Source: Lactifluus volemus (Eukaryota > Basidiomycota > Agaricomycetes > Russulales > Russulaceae). From it: a stretch of DNA of 64,000 bases. The position numbers were made by a program, and so were the translations under genes. The stretch lies in the NCBI GenBank assembly GCA_022376515.1, contig WTXI01000007.1, positions 62,001 to 126,000 of the forward strand. The letters run 5' to 3'. Every line of letters starts with the position of its first letter. Within the stretch, counting starts at the first letter, position 1. This document shows, one piece after another, positions 43,378 through 54,522 of the stretch. Under the pieces are notes generated by a model. The model saw nothing but the letters and a program-made list of their open reading frames with translations, did no database searches and was not told the origin of the DNA.

Positions 43378-43852
43378 GCACGTCTTTGATCTCACCACCT
43401 CATCGTTGGGAGAACCCAAGGTGGCGGAAACGCTCGACCTGTTGGAGCTCTACACTATTCGTGAATCCCTTGAAAAATACACTGCTGAGTTACAGGAAGG
43501 AGGTGGAGCAGCCACAGGCCTTGCCACACGTTCAAGTCTCACCAATGGCGAAGTTAACAACGAAGTAGATGCCACAGTCAGCATTGAGACATGTATCACG
43601 TGGATAAAAGGAACCACCACTACCACTACCGATGATGACGACGAACCTGAGTGGGCATGTGAGGATTGGGACGTGCCGTTTAACATGTTGTCCACGCCGT
43701 TTCCAGGAATTGGCGGTGGTGGTTCTGAAATCTCGATGGTGATCAAGCACACGATCGACGGACTCTTTTTCATCCGTTATCGAACAAAGAGGGTCAGACA
43801 AGTGGATGGCCAGTGTGGATGCTTTCAAATACACCAAAGACAAAAATTCAAC

Positions 43853-44308
43853 ATGTGTTTCGCTCTCGCTTCTGTCGCACTCACTACCCTTGCCACCACC
43901 GTTGCTGGCGTCACCCACCAGGTAGATGTCGGAAAAGAAGGCCTCACTTTCACCCCCAATCAATTAACGGCGGCCATCGGCAACGCTATTCAATTCAATT
44001 TCAACCCTAAGAACTGCCTCATGACCCAGTCAATGTTTGCTGCGCCATGCATGTATATGCCTAATGGTGCCGACTCTGATTTCATGCCCGTCGCAGCTGG
44101 TGCCGCCACTGAGCCAACATACATGGTCACTGTAACCGCAATGACCCCTCTCTGGTTCTACTGTCGTCAAGCCAAGTACTGTCCCTTCTTATCTTATTCT
44201 TAATTGGACTGTGCTAATCCATCCATCGTTGTGTGCTATAGTCACTGTCAGCAAGGAACGGTCTTTGGTGTTAACCCAACTGCCCAGAAGACCTTCGCCA
44301 CTTTCTAG
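43853..44308 (+). CDS. Secreted cupredoxin-domain protein, possibly truncated
   Basis: Exon 1 43853-44175, intron 44176-44241 (GTACTG...CTATAG), exon 2 44242-44308. The start MCFALASVALTTLATTVAG is a signal peptide. It is followed by VDVGKEGLTFTPNQLTAAIGNAIQFNF, MTQSMFAAPC, GFMP-like DFMPVAAGA, TPLWFYCRQANHCQQGTVFGVNP. This is the fungal extracellular cupredoxin fold. Of the usual copper ligands His-Cys-His, the first position reads NCLMTQS instead of NHTVTQS, so Cys replaces His. The TAG stop at 44306 is followed in frame by QATMGSATPLT, as in longer family members, so the C-terminus may be lost by CAG to TAG. Confidence 0.75.
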
Positions 44309-44340
44309 CAGGCCACCATGGGATCTGCCACTCCCCTGAC

Positions 44341-44472
44341 ATAGCTGGTGGCTACTGGGAACTGGTTGGAAGCCTCATGCATATCACTATCAGGACACAT
44401 CCCGACATCGCCTTTGCAGTTAGTAAACTTGCAACATTCCTTGACTGCTTTCGTCCCGAGCCTTTTAGCTCC
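44341..44472 (+). pseudogene. Ty1/copia reverse transcriptase fragment
   Basis: Plus frame reads YWELVGSLMHITIRTHPDIAFAVSKLATFLDC, the segment between RT and RNase H of copia polyproteins (YR..VGSLMY..TRPDIA.AV..L). No LTR or other copia domain nearby; a relic of about 130 bp. Confidence 0.75.
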
Positions 44473-44509
44473 TTTGCTGGGGAGAGGCTGCTTAAGTTTG
44501 ATTCATCCA

Positions 44510-44651
44510 CGAATGCCTCTGCTTCATCTTCAAATGTGTGGATGATTACTATCGCTCTCCTGAGTGCCAGAGTCACATTGACCCCATACCTGAAGGCCTA
44601 TACCTTCATGCCGTTATCAAGCCTCTGTACCACTTCATCCGTGATCAGGGC
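44510..44651 (+). pseudogene. 1,3-beta-glucan synthase (FKS) fragment
   Basis: Plus frame from about 44541 reads DYYRSPECQSHIDPIPEGLY, LHAVIKPLYHFIRDQG. The family has EYY.SPECQ....VPEGLYLR..V.PLYRFIRDQG upstream of its transmembrane region; the enzyme makes cell-wall glucan. It stops at element 3 (44652) and does not resume at 47272. A short relic; the functional gene must be elsewhere. Confidence 0.72.
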
Positions 44652-44860
44652 CATCAGCAATTGTCCATGTTGCTTAATGTGTGCTTAACGTGCTTATTAA
44701 GCACGTTAAGCACAAATTAAGCACAAAATGATTAAGCAGGTTAACGCCACCCCAGTGCTTGATTAAGCACCATTCTGCTTAATTGTGCTTAATTAAGCAC
44801 AATCTGCTTGATCTAAGTGACATTAAGCCCAACTTAAGCACAATTCATGCAGTGCTAAAT

Positions 44861-46189
44861 GGCTTTCAAAGTATTTTCAATCACACAAAAATTTAGGACC
44901 ACATTACTATATTCAAGAGACAACTATAGAGACAACTATACTACAACATCAATACAACCAGATCCAACACCTGCTCCTTGATATCATGCACATCCATCAT
45001 CCTCCACAGTGATCTGTCATGTATATCAAAGGAGTTGCCAGCAAGTCCAGCAGCATGGGAATAAGTCAGTTCACAATGAGTCCAGGAATCGCCTGCTTGT
45101 CTGAGGCAAGATTAATCAGCTGCGAAAAGTGAGGCTTGATATGCATCCCATCAAACACACCGAGCAATGCTGGAAGTAAATTGATCACAGCAATCAGCAA
45201 ACCCACGACAATGGCATCGAGGAACCCCTCTCAATGCAGGGTCGATGTTCCAAAGTGGCCCATCAAATGGGGTGGCTTGCTAATGAAACTTGTGGCACAG
45301 ATTGGTTTGACTGCCCCGATTACTGATATATCCTGTTCAATCGAGTGACAACGGGCATCCACTGTCGTCCTTGACGTTGTTAATACTAAGACGTCATCCA
45401 CTGGCGAGGATGACGAACATGGGACCAGGGATTGTCAGAACTGGGTTTCGGATGACTTGGATGACGACCCAGATTTCGAACCTCATGGTGAGAGTGCGAG
45501 TGTGAGCGATGAGGAGAGCGAAAGCGAGATTGATGGGGATGAGGTTCCAGCCCGCCAGAACAACAATATCAGGTCATGCATCGACCACAATGCACACAAT
45601 CTCCGCATTGTACATGCTCCCCGTGCGGTCCGACCCCAATGCCACCTTGAGGTATGGCTTCAAAGCGAGCTACTGTGTCGGAATCAGCAGATTGGCATTT
45701 TGGGTGTGGGTGAGACCAGCGGCAGTCTTGTGGATGAACATGATCTGGGTGTTGGGCAGCGAGGGGGTATTTGGTGCAATGAGCACCTGCGGGTTTGTGC
45801 CTAAAAGCAAACATAAAGCCGAGGAGCACCAGGGATCGAAAAAAAACCTGAGGGAAGTAAAACAAACTGAACCTACAGTTGCATCAGCAATTCAAGCTAC
45901 TGGTTCTGAACACAAGCCACACACCTCTCACACCCAGCCCATCATGATTGACTGGTACGTCAGCAGAAGGGGGTTGTGATGTCTTAAAGGATGGAGACCC
46001 CCTCTCCAACAAGAGATGATGACGCCGCCGCTCTACTTGAGGCGAAGACTCGCGTGTTGTTGTTATTGCGTAAACAGCGCCGACGAGGACAAAGAGAGGC
46101 ACTACAACGGTCACCACGGCAACCAAGCCGAGTGTGCTCCGGAGCTGGTGTAAGTGGAGATGGCGAGTTGAAGTGATTTGAACCCCAGA
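44861..46189. other. Element 3 interior, unassigned, acidic ORF at 45457
   Basis: 45370-45560 plus strand encodes a strongly acidic stretch (SDDLDDDPDFEPHGESASVSD, EESESEIDGDE) in an open frame to 45804. On the minus strand 45590-45780 contains IMFIHKTAAGLTHTQNANLL and KPYLKVALGSDRTGSMYNAE with one stop between. I recognise neither; both could be fragments of captured genes. Confidence 0.3.
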
Positions 46190-46551
46190 CAAGGGGTTGT
46201 GGTCCTGAATGGAGGTACAGGGAGCGAGTAGGATGAAAAGCGAGCCAAATAGAAAGAAGAAGGGGGCAGGGTCTTGACTGACAGTGACTAAGGTGGGATG
46301 GGGGAGAATAAAAATGAGTGTGACATGATGGAAGAACCAGACCGACGCGGCAGAGGAGGAGGTGGAGGCGGAAGAGGCGAGGTGGAAGAGGGGAGGCGGC
46401 AGAGGCAGTGAAGGAGGAAGCGTCATCACCGTTGGGGCAGGGCGGGCAGCATACCAATGGCGGGGTGGACAAAAGGGATAGAGGAATTAGATAAGTCTGA
46501 AAAGTGAAAAGAAAAAAAAATTGTGACAGACTGGGGCTGTGCTTTGTATGC

Positions 46552-46703
46552 TTGCATAGTATAGCATCGGCATTGACCACGACGCCCCCCTTCCAACCAT
46601 GACTGTCAAGCTTCTCGGACAGGTTGAGGGCAAGTTCAATGGCTAGCTTTGATTTACCAACGCCAGTAGTTCCGCATATTGTGATGATAGGATGAAGAGC
46701 CAT
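46552..46703 (-). pseudogene. tRNA dimethylallyltransferase (MiaA/MOD5 type) N-terminal fragment
   Basis: Minus strand from 46703: MALHPIITICGTTGVGKSKL, AIELALNLSE, VVNADA. The P-loop GTTGVGKS and the INADAMQ.Y motif belong to enzymes that add dimethylallyl to A37 of tRNA. After NADA the frame breaks: five bases (CTATA or ATACT, about 46560) separate it from MQAYK. The rest of the enzyme is absent; GA-rich element 3 sequence follows. Confidence 0.72.
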
Positions 46704-47272
46704 ATTGGCGACGTGGCAGAGACTATAGACAACGGCGTTGTGGCGGCATGGGGAATGCGCTGCCGCTGTTGCAGTGATGGCAGCAAGAATGGGATGAGTG
46801 AGGGCTCCAGAGGGTGAGACATAGTGGCAACAGAAGGCAAAGGTGACAAAAGCGGCAACGACGGAGATAACAGAGGGAGGGAGTGTTGAAAACGAGGCAT
46901 GTCAACATTGTGCACGTGATTTGTGCATGTTGGCACGACTTGGCGAAATTTTCATGAATCATGACTTGCAAACTTTTTCAGACAGATTAGTTGAATTATG
47001 CAAAAAAATTTTTTGCTTAGCACAATTAAAAGCCCCTTAAATTTTCATTACTTGCTTAAATATGTTGAGTGTGCTTAATGTCAGTCTTAACTGTGCTAAA
47101 CATACTGAGCATGCTTAATGCCAGCCTTAATTGTGCTGAGCATGTTGAGCCTGCTTAAGCTACTTAATGGTGCTTAAACAAAATTTTCATCAAGCAAAAT
47201 TAAGCAAAAAAGTAAATTTAAGACCATTAAGACCACTAATCACCATTAAGCAACATGGACAATTGCTGATGC

Positions 47273-47659
47273 TGATTTCAGCAGCTTTCGAAGTTCCCTT
47301 TGTAAAGTCTATGCTATGTCCCTTCTTCAGTGCAAACTTGAGCATCTGAAGAGCCTCCATGAGTTCAGGGTTGATATTATTGCACCGTTTTGTTGTTGTC
47401 TTGCCTGCTGAAGAAAAAATGCGTTCACATGGGACCGCTGAAGCCTGAATAGGTAAGATGTCCATGGCAAGAGTGAAGATGGTGGGGAAATGAAGCTGAT
47501 TCTCCTGTGAAACAAAAAATGTGGTTGTGTAGGCATATGACTTAGAAGTAGAATTCAGCTAACCTGCCAATAAGTGAGTGTCTTTGTGAAAAATTGGGGC
47601 TCAAGGAGGTATGCCTCAACTTCTGAGTGCAAACTCCATTGTGTGGGGAAGGGATCCAT
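47273..47659 (-). pseudogene. hAT-E transposase C-terminal (dimerisation) fragment
   Basis: Minus strand: MDPFPTQWSLHSEVEAYLLE and KTLTYWQ (47659 to about 47562), intron GTTAGC...TTTCACAG (about 47561-47512), then LHFPTIFTLAMDILPIQASA, VPCERIFSSAGKTTTKR, NPELMEALQMLKFALKKG. This is the conserved hAT dimerisation domain, same broad family as hAT-A and hAT-D. It runs into element 3 at 47271. Confidence 0.85.
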
Positions 47660-47792
47660 AGTAGTGTTGCTGGCGCTAAGCCGAGCTATTTCGAAAAAAT
47701 TGCGATATAGCTTTAAATAAAATAGCTAAAAATCTGAAAATATTTGAGCATATAGATCTCCCCGAAAGCTGAGGGGTCTTCTGCCACCACTA

Positions 47793-48098
47793 AGCAACCT
47801 TTAGATTGCACCAGGACACACTGACATAACTGTCACGCAAATGTGGGATGCACGTAAAGGGCACTTCCCCCTGGCAGCGCTAATTTTCGGCTCATTCAAT
47901 CCACACGTTGTTGATTGTCTCGTCTCGTCTTGTAGTTGTTCCTTCCCTCTTTTTGTCTTAGCTACTCCCAATATACATGTCTGCTCATGGCTCAGATCTG
48001 AGGGTGTTATCTGGAGGACTGGGATGGAAACCAGCCTCAAGAGCCTGAAGAGCACTATCAGAAATCAATAGATCAACGGCCTTCGGCAACCTCGTTGC
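47793..48098 (+). repeat. Repeat R1, copy 2, left part
   Basis: Nearly identical to 41464-41766. Interrupted at 48098 by hAT-D; resumes at 56404-56474, then interrupted again by chromovirus B at 56475. Confidence 0.9.
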
Positions 48099-48215
48099 TA
48101 GGGATCAGCATGGGTATGGGTAACCCATCATGGGTTATGGGTTAACCCATCATGGGTATGGGTGCGGGTGGCACTTGTGCCAACCCATCATGGGTTGCCA
48201 TTGGGTGGCCGGTTA
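48099..48215. repeat. hAT-D left terminal and subterminal repeats
   Basis: Repeated ATGGGTATGGGT and AACCCATCATGGGTT motifs. The right counterpart at 56230-56395 has AACCCATATGACCCATC repeated about five times. Confidence 0.85.
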
Positions 48216-48630
48216 GTATGGGCTGTATGGCGGTATTGCTTAGTCAGTTAGTGGTGCCGCGTCAACTCAAGCTCAAGTTCCTCAATTCTGTCATTTCTTC
48301 ACATTTTTCTCAAAACCCTCCAAGTCAAATGCCTCTCAAATTCTGATGTTCATGCACTGGTAGTTATCTGCTTTCATTTCACTCCACTTGCTTGCTGAGC
48401 TGTCCATAGCTCCTGTGCATTACAGCCTCATCAATTTTCACTTTCACTCCCTTTTCTCATATCGGCACGATCTGGAGGCATTGCGACTGTGCATCCCAAT
48501 AACATGTTAACTATTAATGTGTGGCTCCGCTCAAGAACTTCTCAAGGCCCAGAAGGTGCTGAGCGGCAACAGCTCAGAAGAGGACAAGGTGGAGGCGGCG
48601 AGGCGTGCATCAAGCCGTGATTTGAGCGGA
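48216..48630. other. hAT-D 5' region, no confirmed gene
   Basis: Mostly AT/CT-rich. 48517-48625 has an open frame with AQELLKAQKVLSGNSSEEDK, VEAARRASSRDLSG that looks protein-like but is not recognised and does not continue in frame after LTR C3. Confidence 0.3.
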
Positions 48631-49565
48631 TGTCACGGTTCGCAGGGACCGTGGCTCGAAGTGAGCGTCGTTCTGGTTGGCTATTTGCTGCGGCGAGTCG
48701 GACAAGACTAGCAACACCAAATAGTCGATTCTAGTACGTGCAGGCAAGGTCCTGTGTGGAGTAAACTTGACTGTGCGAACTCTGGGTGTCTGTATCGCGC
48801 GAAATGGACTAGTGGGCCGGCGCACGCGATGGTCGGAGTTACCGTTCCCAAAAGGGATAGACGGTGGCAGATGGGTTAATGACGATGTGTGGGTTCAACC
48901 GCAACACGGGCGCGAGTGTAATTGGAATGCAAGAGATGCTCGCCTTCCAAGGACACTCGTGAGAGGTTGAACTAAGGTTCGAGGGCGGACGCGGGGTGAG
49001 AAGTGGGGACTACTTCTCACAGCGCGTTCGTATTAGGGTTCAGGCGTCTGGGGACTTGTTCCAAGGAAATGGAACAAATTCACAGATGTCTGATCGTGGC
49101 GCGAAGTACCTGGATCAAGGTATGAAGAGGGGATTCACAAGAAGAGAGGAGAAGATGTGATGCGAGTGTGAGCAGGGAACAATGAACTGCGATTCTAGAC
49201 GAAGCTGAAGATGGGGCTTTAGCTCGTCTACAGGGCCCTATTTATGTGTACAGAGGGCCATCCAAATATCCTACAAAGGTCACAGTACAGTAGCGAAGTC
49301 AAGACTATTGACTAAGGACCTGAGTCAGTTCTGATGACTCAAGAACTGACTCAGTGCATCTGACTCAAGATCTGAGTCAAGAACGCTGACTCAAGATTTG
49401 AGTCATGATCCCTGAGTCAAATACACATCCAAAAACGGCGATGCACAGCCCCAGAAGACGCACAGAGGGGGCTGGCCAAGGAGAGGGATCCTAGGTCATA
49501 ACACAAGGCAAAAAATAAATGGAAAAAAGGTAGCAATGGACCGAACGGCCCACATAACCGTAACA
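48631..49565 (-). repeat. Solo LTR C3, family C
   Basis: 935 bp, flanked by GCGGA at 48626-48630 and 49566-49570. TGASTCA cluster about 49320-49425. Confidence 0.95.
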
Positions 49566-49570
49566 GCGGA

Positions 49571-50061
49571 TGTATATGAAGCTTTGCAGCATTGAGTACA
49601 AAATAATACTTTAACAAACCCCTAGCTGTATTTGCATAGAATTAACAGCAGTCATGTTAAAATTTGACTTGGTGTTGGGGGTGAAAACTGTGTGGAATTG
49701 TCGGCGTGGACTGCATGGTCATTATGACAGAGTGCATGTCGGCATGCCATACTCCTGTGAGACTCACCGGTTTATTGTTTATTCAAGAACTCAAGGAGTG
49801 CAAGCATCTGCAAATGGCTGATTGATCATCACAAGTCTAAGTAGTACTAAAGTAATCCCCCAGCCCCCCCTCTTCTTTCCCTCCTTGAAGTTGCTTGTAT
49901 GTGGGACGCGGGATGCCGTGGTGCCCCCCATGCCCCCCCCCATAAGGTTACACCGGAAATTGGAGTCTAATCAGCGTCAGTGACCTTCCAAATGGGGAGT
50001 CTTTCCAGCCTAGTTAGTTACCGTAGGCACTCAATACTTGTTGGCTCACCAGACTATCCTC
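49571..50061. other. hAT-D 5' region, nothing recognised
   Basis: 490 bp with C tracts near 49860-49940. No gene, repeat or site I can support; may include the transposase promoter. Confidence 0.3.
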
Positions 50062-50961
50062 TGTTACGGTTATGCGGGCCGTCCGGCCCATTTCTTACCA
50101 TTTTCTGTCTATTTTTCAACTTGTGTTGTGACCTAGGATCCCTTTCCTTGGCCAGCCCCCTCTGTTCGACTTCTAGGGGCTGTGCATCGCCATTTTGGAC
50201 GTGTACTTGACTCAGGGATCATGACTCAAATCTTGAGTCAGCATTCTTGACTCAGATCTTGAGTCAGACGCACTGAGTCAGTTCTTGAGTCATCAGAACT
50301 GACTCAGTTCTTGAGTCATCAGAACTGACTCAGGTCCTTAGTCAATAGTCTTGACTTCGCTACTGTACTGTGACCGTTGTAGGATAGTTGGCTGGCCCTC
50401 TGTACGCATAAATAGGGCCCTATGGACGAGCTAAGGCCCCAGCTTCAGCTTCGTCCAGAATCACAGCAGTTGTTCGCTTGACACTCAATTCCCCTCTCTT
50501 CTTGTGAATCCCCCCTTCGTACCTTGATCTAGGTACTTCGCGCCACGATCAGACATCTGTGAACTTGTTCCATTTCTGTGAAACAAGTCCCCAGATGCCT
50601 GAACCCTAATACGAACGCGTTGTGAGAAGTAGTCCCCACTTCTCACCCCGCGTCCGCCCTAGAACCTTAGTTCAACCTCCCACGAGTGTCCTTGGAAGGC
50701 AAGCACCCCTTGCATTCCAATTACACTCGCGCCCGCATTGTGGTTGAACCTACAGAACGTCCTTCATCCATCTGCCACCGTCTATCCTCTTTGGGAACGG
50801 TAACTCCGACCATCGCGTGCGCCGGCCCGTACTACCCGTCCCATGTGATACAGAACCAAGAGTTCGCACAGTCAAGTCTATCCCTCACAGGAACTTGCCT
50901 GCGTGTTCTTTAATTGACTACTGAAGCTCACTTCGAGCCACGGTCCCTGTGAACCGTGACA
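50062..50961 (+). repeat. Solo LTR C4, family C, rearranged
   Basis: 900 bp, flanked by TCCTC at 50057-50061 and 50962-50966. Compared with C2 it lacks about 55 bp near its 3' end (around 50922) and has a tandem duplication of CAGTTCTTGAGTCATCAGAA at about 50278-50325, which adds two TGASTCA sites. It sits just 5' of the hAT-D transposase start. Confidence 0.95.
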
Positions 50962-51897
50962 TCCTCCCTCCGCCATGGGGCCCAAAAAAAAAGAGAAGGT
51001 CCCTACCACCAGCGCAGTGTCTGCTCCTCCTTCTTCCCTCCCATCCTCCAAAAAAACGGCTGCAAACACTTCTAAATCAGCTAAGTGGAAGGCTAAGAAA
51101 AGCCTCAGCCGCAAATGTAACGCCAGGAAGCAAAGAAAAATCACGCCTACCATATCCAACAATACCCCTTCTGATAGCTCTTCCGATAGCTCTAACTCCG
51201 AACCTGAGGTCGTTGATGTTACTGGGAACAGGGCCTCAGCCTCAAAGAAGCAAAAAGGATCCAACAATTCGGCTAAGGATGAAGACAAAAAGGAACTCCG
51301 TAAGAAATTAATGTCCTATCATAGAAGCTGATTTACTCACCACAAAAAAAGAAAAAATGATGGCGGCATGGAAATCACCGGTATATTCATTCTATGAACC
51401 AATCCCACAAATCCAGTATGTCGGCAACCGCAAGGCACATGTCTTCAGATGCGCGTGCGCCCTATGCAAGTTTGAGTGCCGTCGTTATCTTGATTCCGAA
51501 TCGGATCGTACATCGACTGGCAACCTTTCGCGCCATGCAAAATCTTGCTGGGGGGATGAGGCCTTTAATATGGCCATCCAGTGTGGGAACATTAACGAGG
51601 CCAGGAAAAAGGTAGTCGATGCGTTCAATTTCTCTGGAACGATTACTGTATCATTCAAGAGAAGTGGGAAGGGGAAAGTCACCTACATGGCACGCAATCA
51701 TACTAAGATGGAAATTAAGTAGGTCAACTTGCAAGAAAGGATACTTGATAGACTTACACAATACAAAACAGGGCCGAAATTGTATGCTGGGTGTCAGAAA
51801 GTGTTCGTCCCTTCCAGATAGTTGAGGATCACGGATTCAAGAGTCTTATGAAAACAGGACACCCCGAGCTATACATCCCCTCAAGCTCCACAGTTGC

Positions 51898-52414
51898 TGT
51901 TACGGAATGCAGGACAAGTTGGACCTTATGCTTCCTAAACACGCTTACTCACCCTGATGACATCCCTTCCACATTGTTCTTATTGTGCTGACTGATTCTA
52001 TTGTGCTGACTGCTTATTGTTCGTCTTGTCCCATCCAGTGTTATTGTTCCGAGTCTCTATTGTTCGCGTTCTCTATTGTTCTTGATCTCACGCTTATTGT
52101 CCACCCTAGTTTGGTAGAACAATTAGCCTAACCTGTATAAGTAGGCCTCAGCTGGTAGCTCATACCCCAGCTTCGGCTTTAACCTGAATCGACTTGTTTC
52201 CCTCTCCTGAAAGACAGAACTTCTCCTCTCCTCTTCCCCTTCTTTCTCTTTCCCTCTTACATGCCCTAATAAGGCTATTGAAGCTTGGTGGTTGTGCTAC
52301 AACACCACAGGGGCTCTGCGCGTCGTTACCTTGGGTAACCCTGAGCCTAGGTCTTAGGAGAGACCAGAACCACTTGAACCCTAGTTGGGACCCGGCCCTA
52401 GTCGAGCTGTAACA
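51898..52414 (+). repeat. Solo LTR, family B, inside a hAT-D exon
   Basis: 517 bp, TGTTACGG to GTAACA, flanked by GTTGC at 51893-51897 and 52415-52419. Same family as the LTRs of chromovirus B. TATA (TATAA) 52136-52140 and, 33 bp on, AGCTTCGGCTTT (52169-52180), the predicted RNA 5' end. Confidence 0.96.
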
Positions 52415-54522
52415 GTTGCATGTGATGTGAAGTTGGTCTTCGCGCGCACACACGGAAGGATCGCAAGCCTACTCCAAGTATGTTAGAACCAGAAAATCAT
52501 AAGAAAATTCGTTAAGACGCACCATTACAGGAGTACAAAGGCCGATTGAACTTTGCTACAGATGCGTGGACATCTCCTAACCATCGTGCCTTTGTTGGGG
52601 TGACAGTTCACCTGGAACTGAATAGTGCTATGGTTTCCCTTGTACTCGATATCATCGAGGTTCCAGAGGCAAGTCATATTACCTTGAAAGGGTGCATAAA
52701 TTGATCACAAAGATCAAAGTCACACACCGGCGTGAATCTAGCGATCGCGTTCGAAAAAATCCTTCGTGACTTTGGGATTGAGAACAAAGTAAGTCAATGG
52801 ACATCACAAGAAGTCTATTATCACTTACCCGGGTTCAAGATACTGTCCGTAACATGCAATAATGCGTCAAACAATGATACTATGATCGAGAAGATGGACG
52901 AGCGCATGGCTGCGTTCCATAAGGTCAATCGAACGCACTGCTTCCTTCACGTCTTGAATCTTGTTGCAAAGTCTCTACTAAAGCATTTTGAGCTGCCAGA
53001 AAAAAAAATTGATGACTTAACTGATGATGAACGCCAAGTGCTTGGTGATCTTGTAGAGCTCGCGGAGGATATCAACATTGAGGAAGCATCGACACAGAAG
53101 GAAAGGGAACAGAGCCTTGGAGATGAGATGGATGATGATGACCTTGAAGAATGGGTTGATGAGATTACTTTGACACCGGAGGAAGAAAATCAGCTGAAAG
53201 CCAAAGTCATCCCAATCACTCGCGTGCTTGTCAAGGTAGGTAGTTTGAGAACGTACTGGTATTGTCTTCTGAAAACTGCCCTTAAGCTCTGCAAGTTGGC
53301 ATTCAAAATTATGCATTCAACAACATCTCTTCTGCCGGCCTGGAAAGCGTTGCTCGAAAAACACAGCTTGCAAATTCGGATCATGCCGCAGGACGTTAAA
53401 ACGTGCTGGAACTCAACATACAATATGATGAGCTTTGCTATTGACTATAAAGAGGCCTTGAAAGAGCTTACCTCAGATATGAGTAATGGGCTGCGCAGAT
53501 TTGAGCTCGAAGAGTCAGAGTGGAAGTTGGCCGCAGACATAACAGAAGTCCTCCAGGTAAGCGTCCGAGTATACCCGATGGATTACGCCACCCATTCCTT
53601 TCAACTGCCACTAACTCACCCACTCTTTAACCGCTCCAACCCTTCTTTCCATCCTTCCTCACTCTTGTTTCTTACTCAGTACCTAAAAGACGGCACATTG
53701 TTCTTCTCGTGCGACTCGCCTAACCTTCAAAAGGTTATCCCCGCCATGGACAAAATCGATCATTATTTCACCACTTATCTCAAAAATGAGTCACTCAACG
53801 TTGCTATACATGCGGCCATCATCTCTGCTAAGTCAACCCTCAACAAGTACTATGAGCTCACGGATCATGCTGAGGTGTACCGAATTGCAATGGGTGAGTC
53901 ACATTAATGTCTTTATTATGGGCTCTCCTGATTTTTCTTTTTACAGTCCTGGATCCCCATTATAAGCTTCGCTACTTCCAGAAAGCAGGTTGGGATGACG
54001 AATGGATTCAAACCTCAAGGCAATTGGTCCAGGAGGAGCTCAAACGCTCATACTGGTACTTCTTGCCGTTGCCTTGTGGGGACTCAGACTCGGATTGTGA
54101 ATACTCAGATACCAATGTGGAGGGCTCAGAAGTTACGCAGATGACCGTGGTAAGTTACTTTGACTATTTTTTCTTATCATTTATTGCATTCCTTTCTTTC
54201 AGAGGTCACAGACTCAGACGGGAGTCACAGGACAGACCAGATGCAATGTCTTCGATAAAGTGGATGATGCGGCCGCGACGTCATCTGATGAGGAGGTATC
54301 AACGATGGACCAAGAACTCGAGCTGTACCTTGGCATGAAGCCTGATAAAAATGTTGCAGACCCCATTCACTGGTGGGTGGAGAAGCAACAGAGCTATCCT
54401 CGTCTCTCTCGCATGGCAATTGATTTCCTTACCATCTCTGGTGAGTACTGTAGCATTTCCGACATCAGGCTTCTTATTACATCTTATAGGCACCTCAATT
54501 GACGTCGAACGCTTGTTCAGTC

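Larger units (their letters stand above)
42060..43790 (+). pseudogene. CS-domain (NudC/NUDCD1-like) protein gene, split by solo LTR C2
   Basis: Plus strand reads FPPKPPLPYALTQDLEEI (about 42141), LPLPSSTSKTDINILFSP, LTVHVQNCASPRYMAAQLWG, IVPGSSF, then TAG at 42354-42356 where relatives have Trp, then TWDAHGAHTYGLLTLHLEKQ and RWLH. After C2 it resumes VFDLTTSSLGEPKVAETLDLLELYTIRESLEKY and later LLSTPFPG, IKHTIDGLFF (about 43700-43770). This fits a CS/p23 domain followed by a NUDCD1-like region; such proteins act as co-chaperones. The stop and the LTR make it inactive. Confidence 0.6.
44652..47271. mobile_element. TTAAGC-rich inverted-repeat element 3, 28-bp perfect ends
   Basis: 44652-44679 and 47244-47271 are exact inverted copies (28 bp), beginning CATCAGCAATTGTCC. 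Adjacent TTAAGC arrays: 44680-44860 and 46985-47243. The centre 46190-46900 is GA-rich and includes a tRNA isopentenyltransferase fragment. The left flank is glucan synthase and the right flank a hAT C-terminus, with no visible target duplication, so flanks may have been rearranged. Confidence 0.7.

Noticed and set aside
43406..44203. A single 265-codon protein
   Set aside because: It is an artefact of joining the CS-domain relic to the cupredoxin gene; the latter has its own ATG and signal peptide at 43853.
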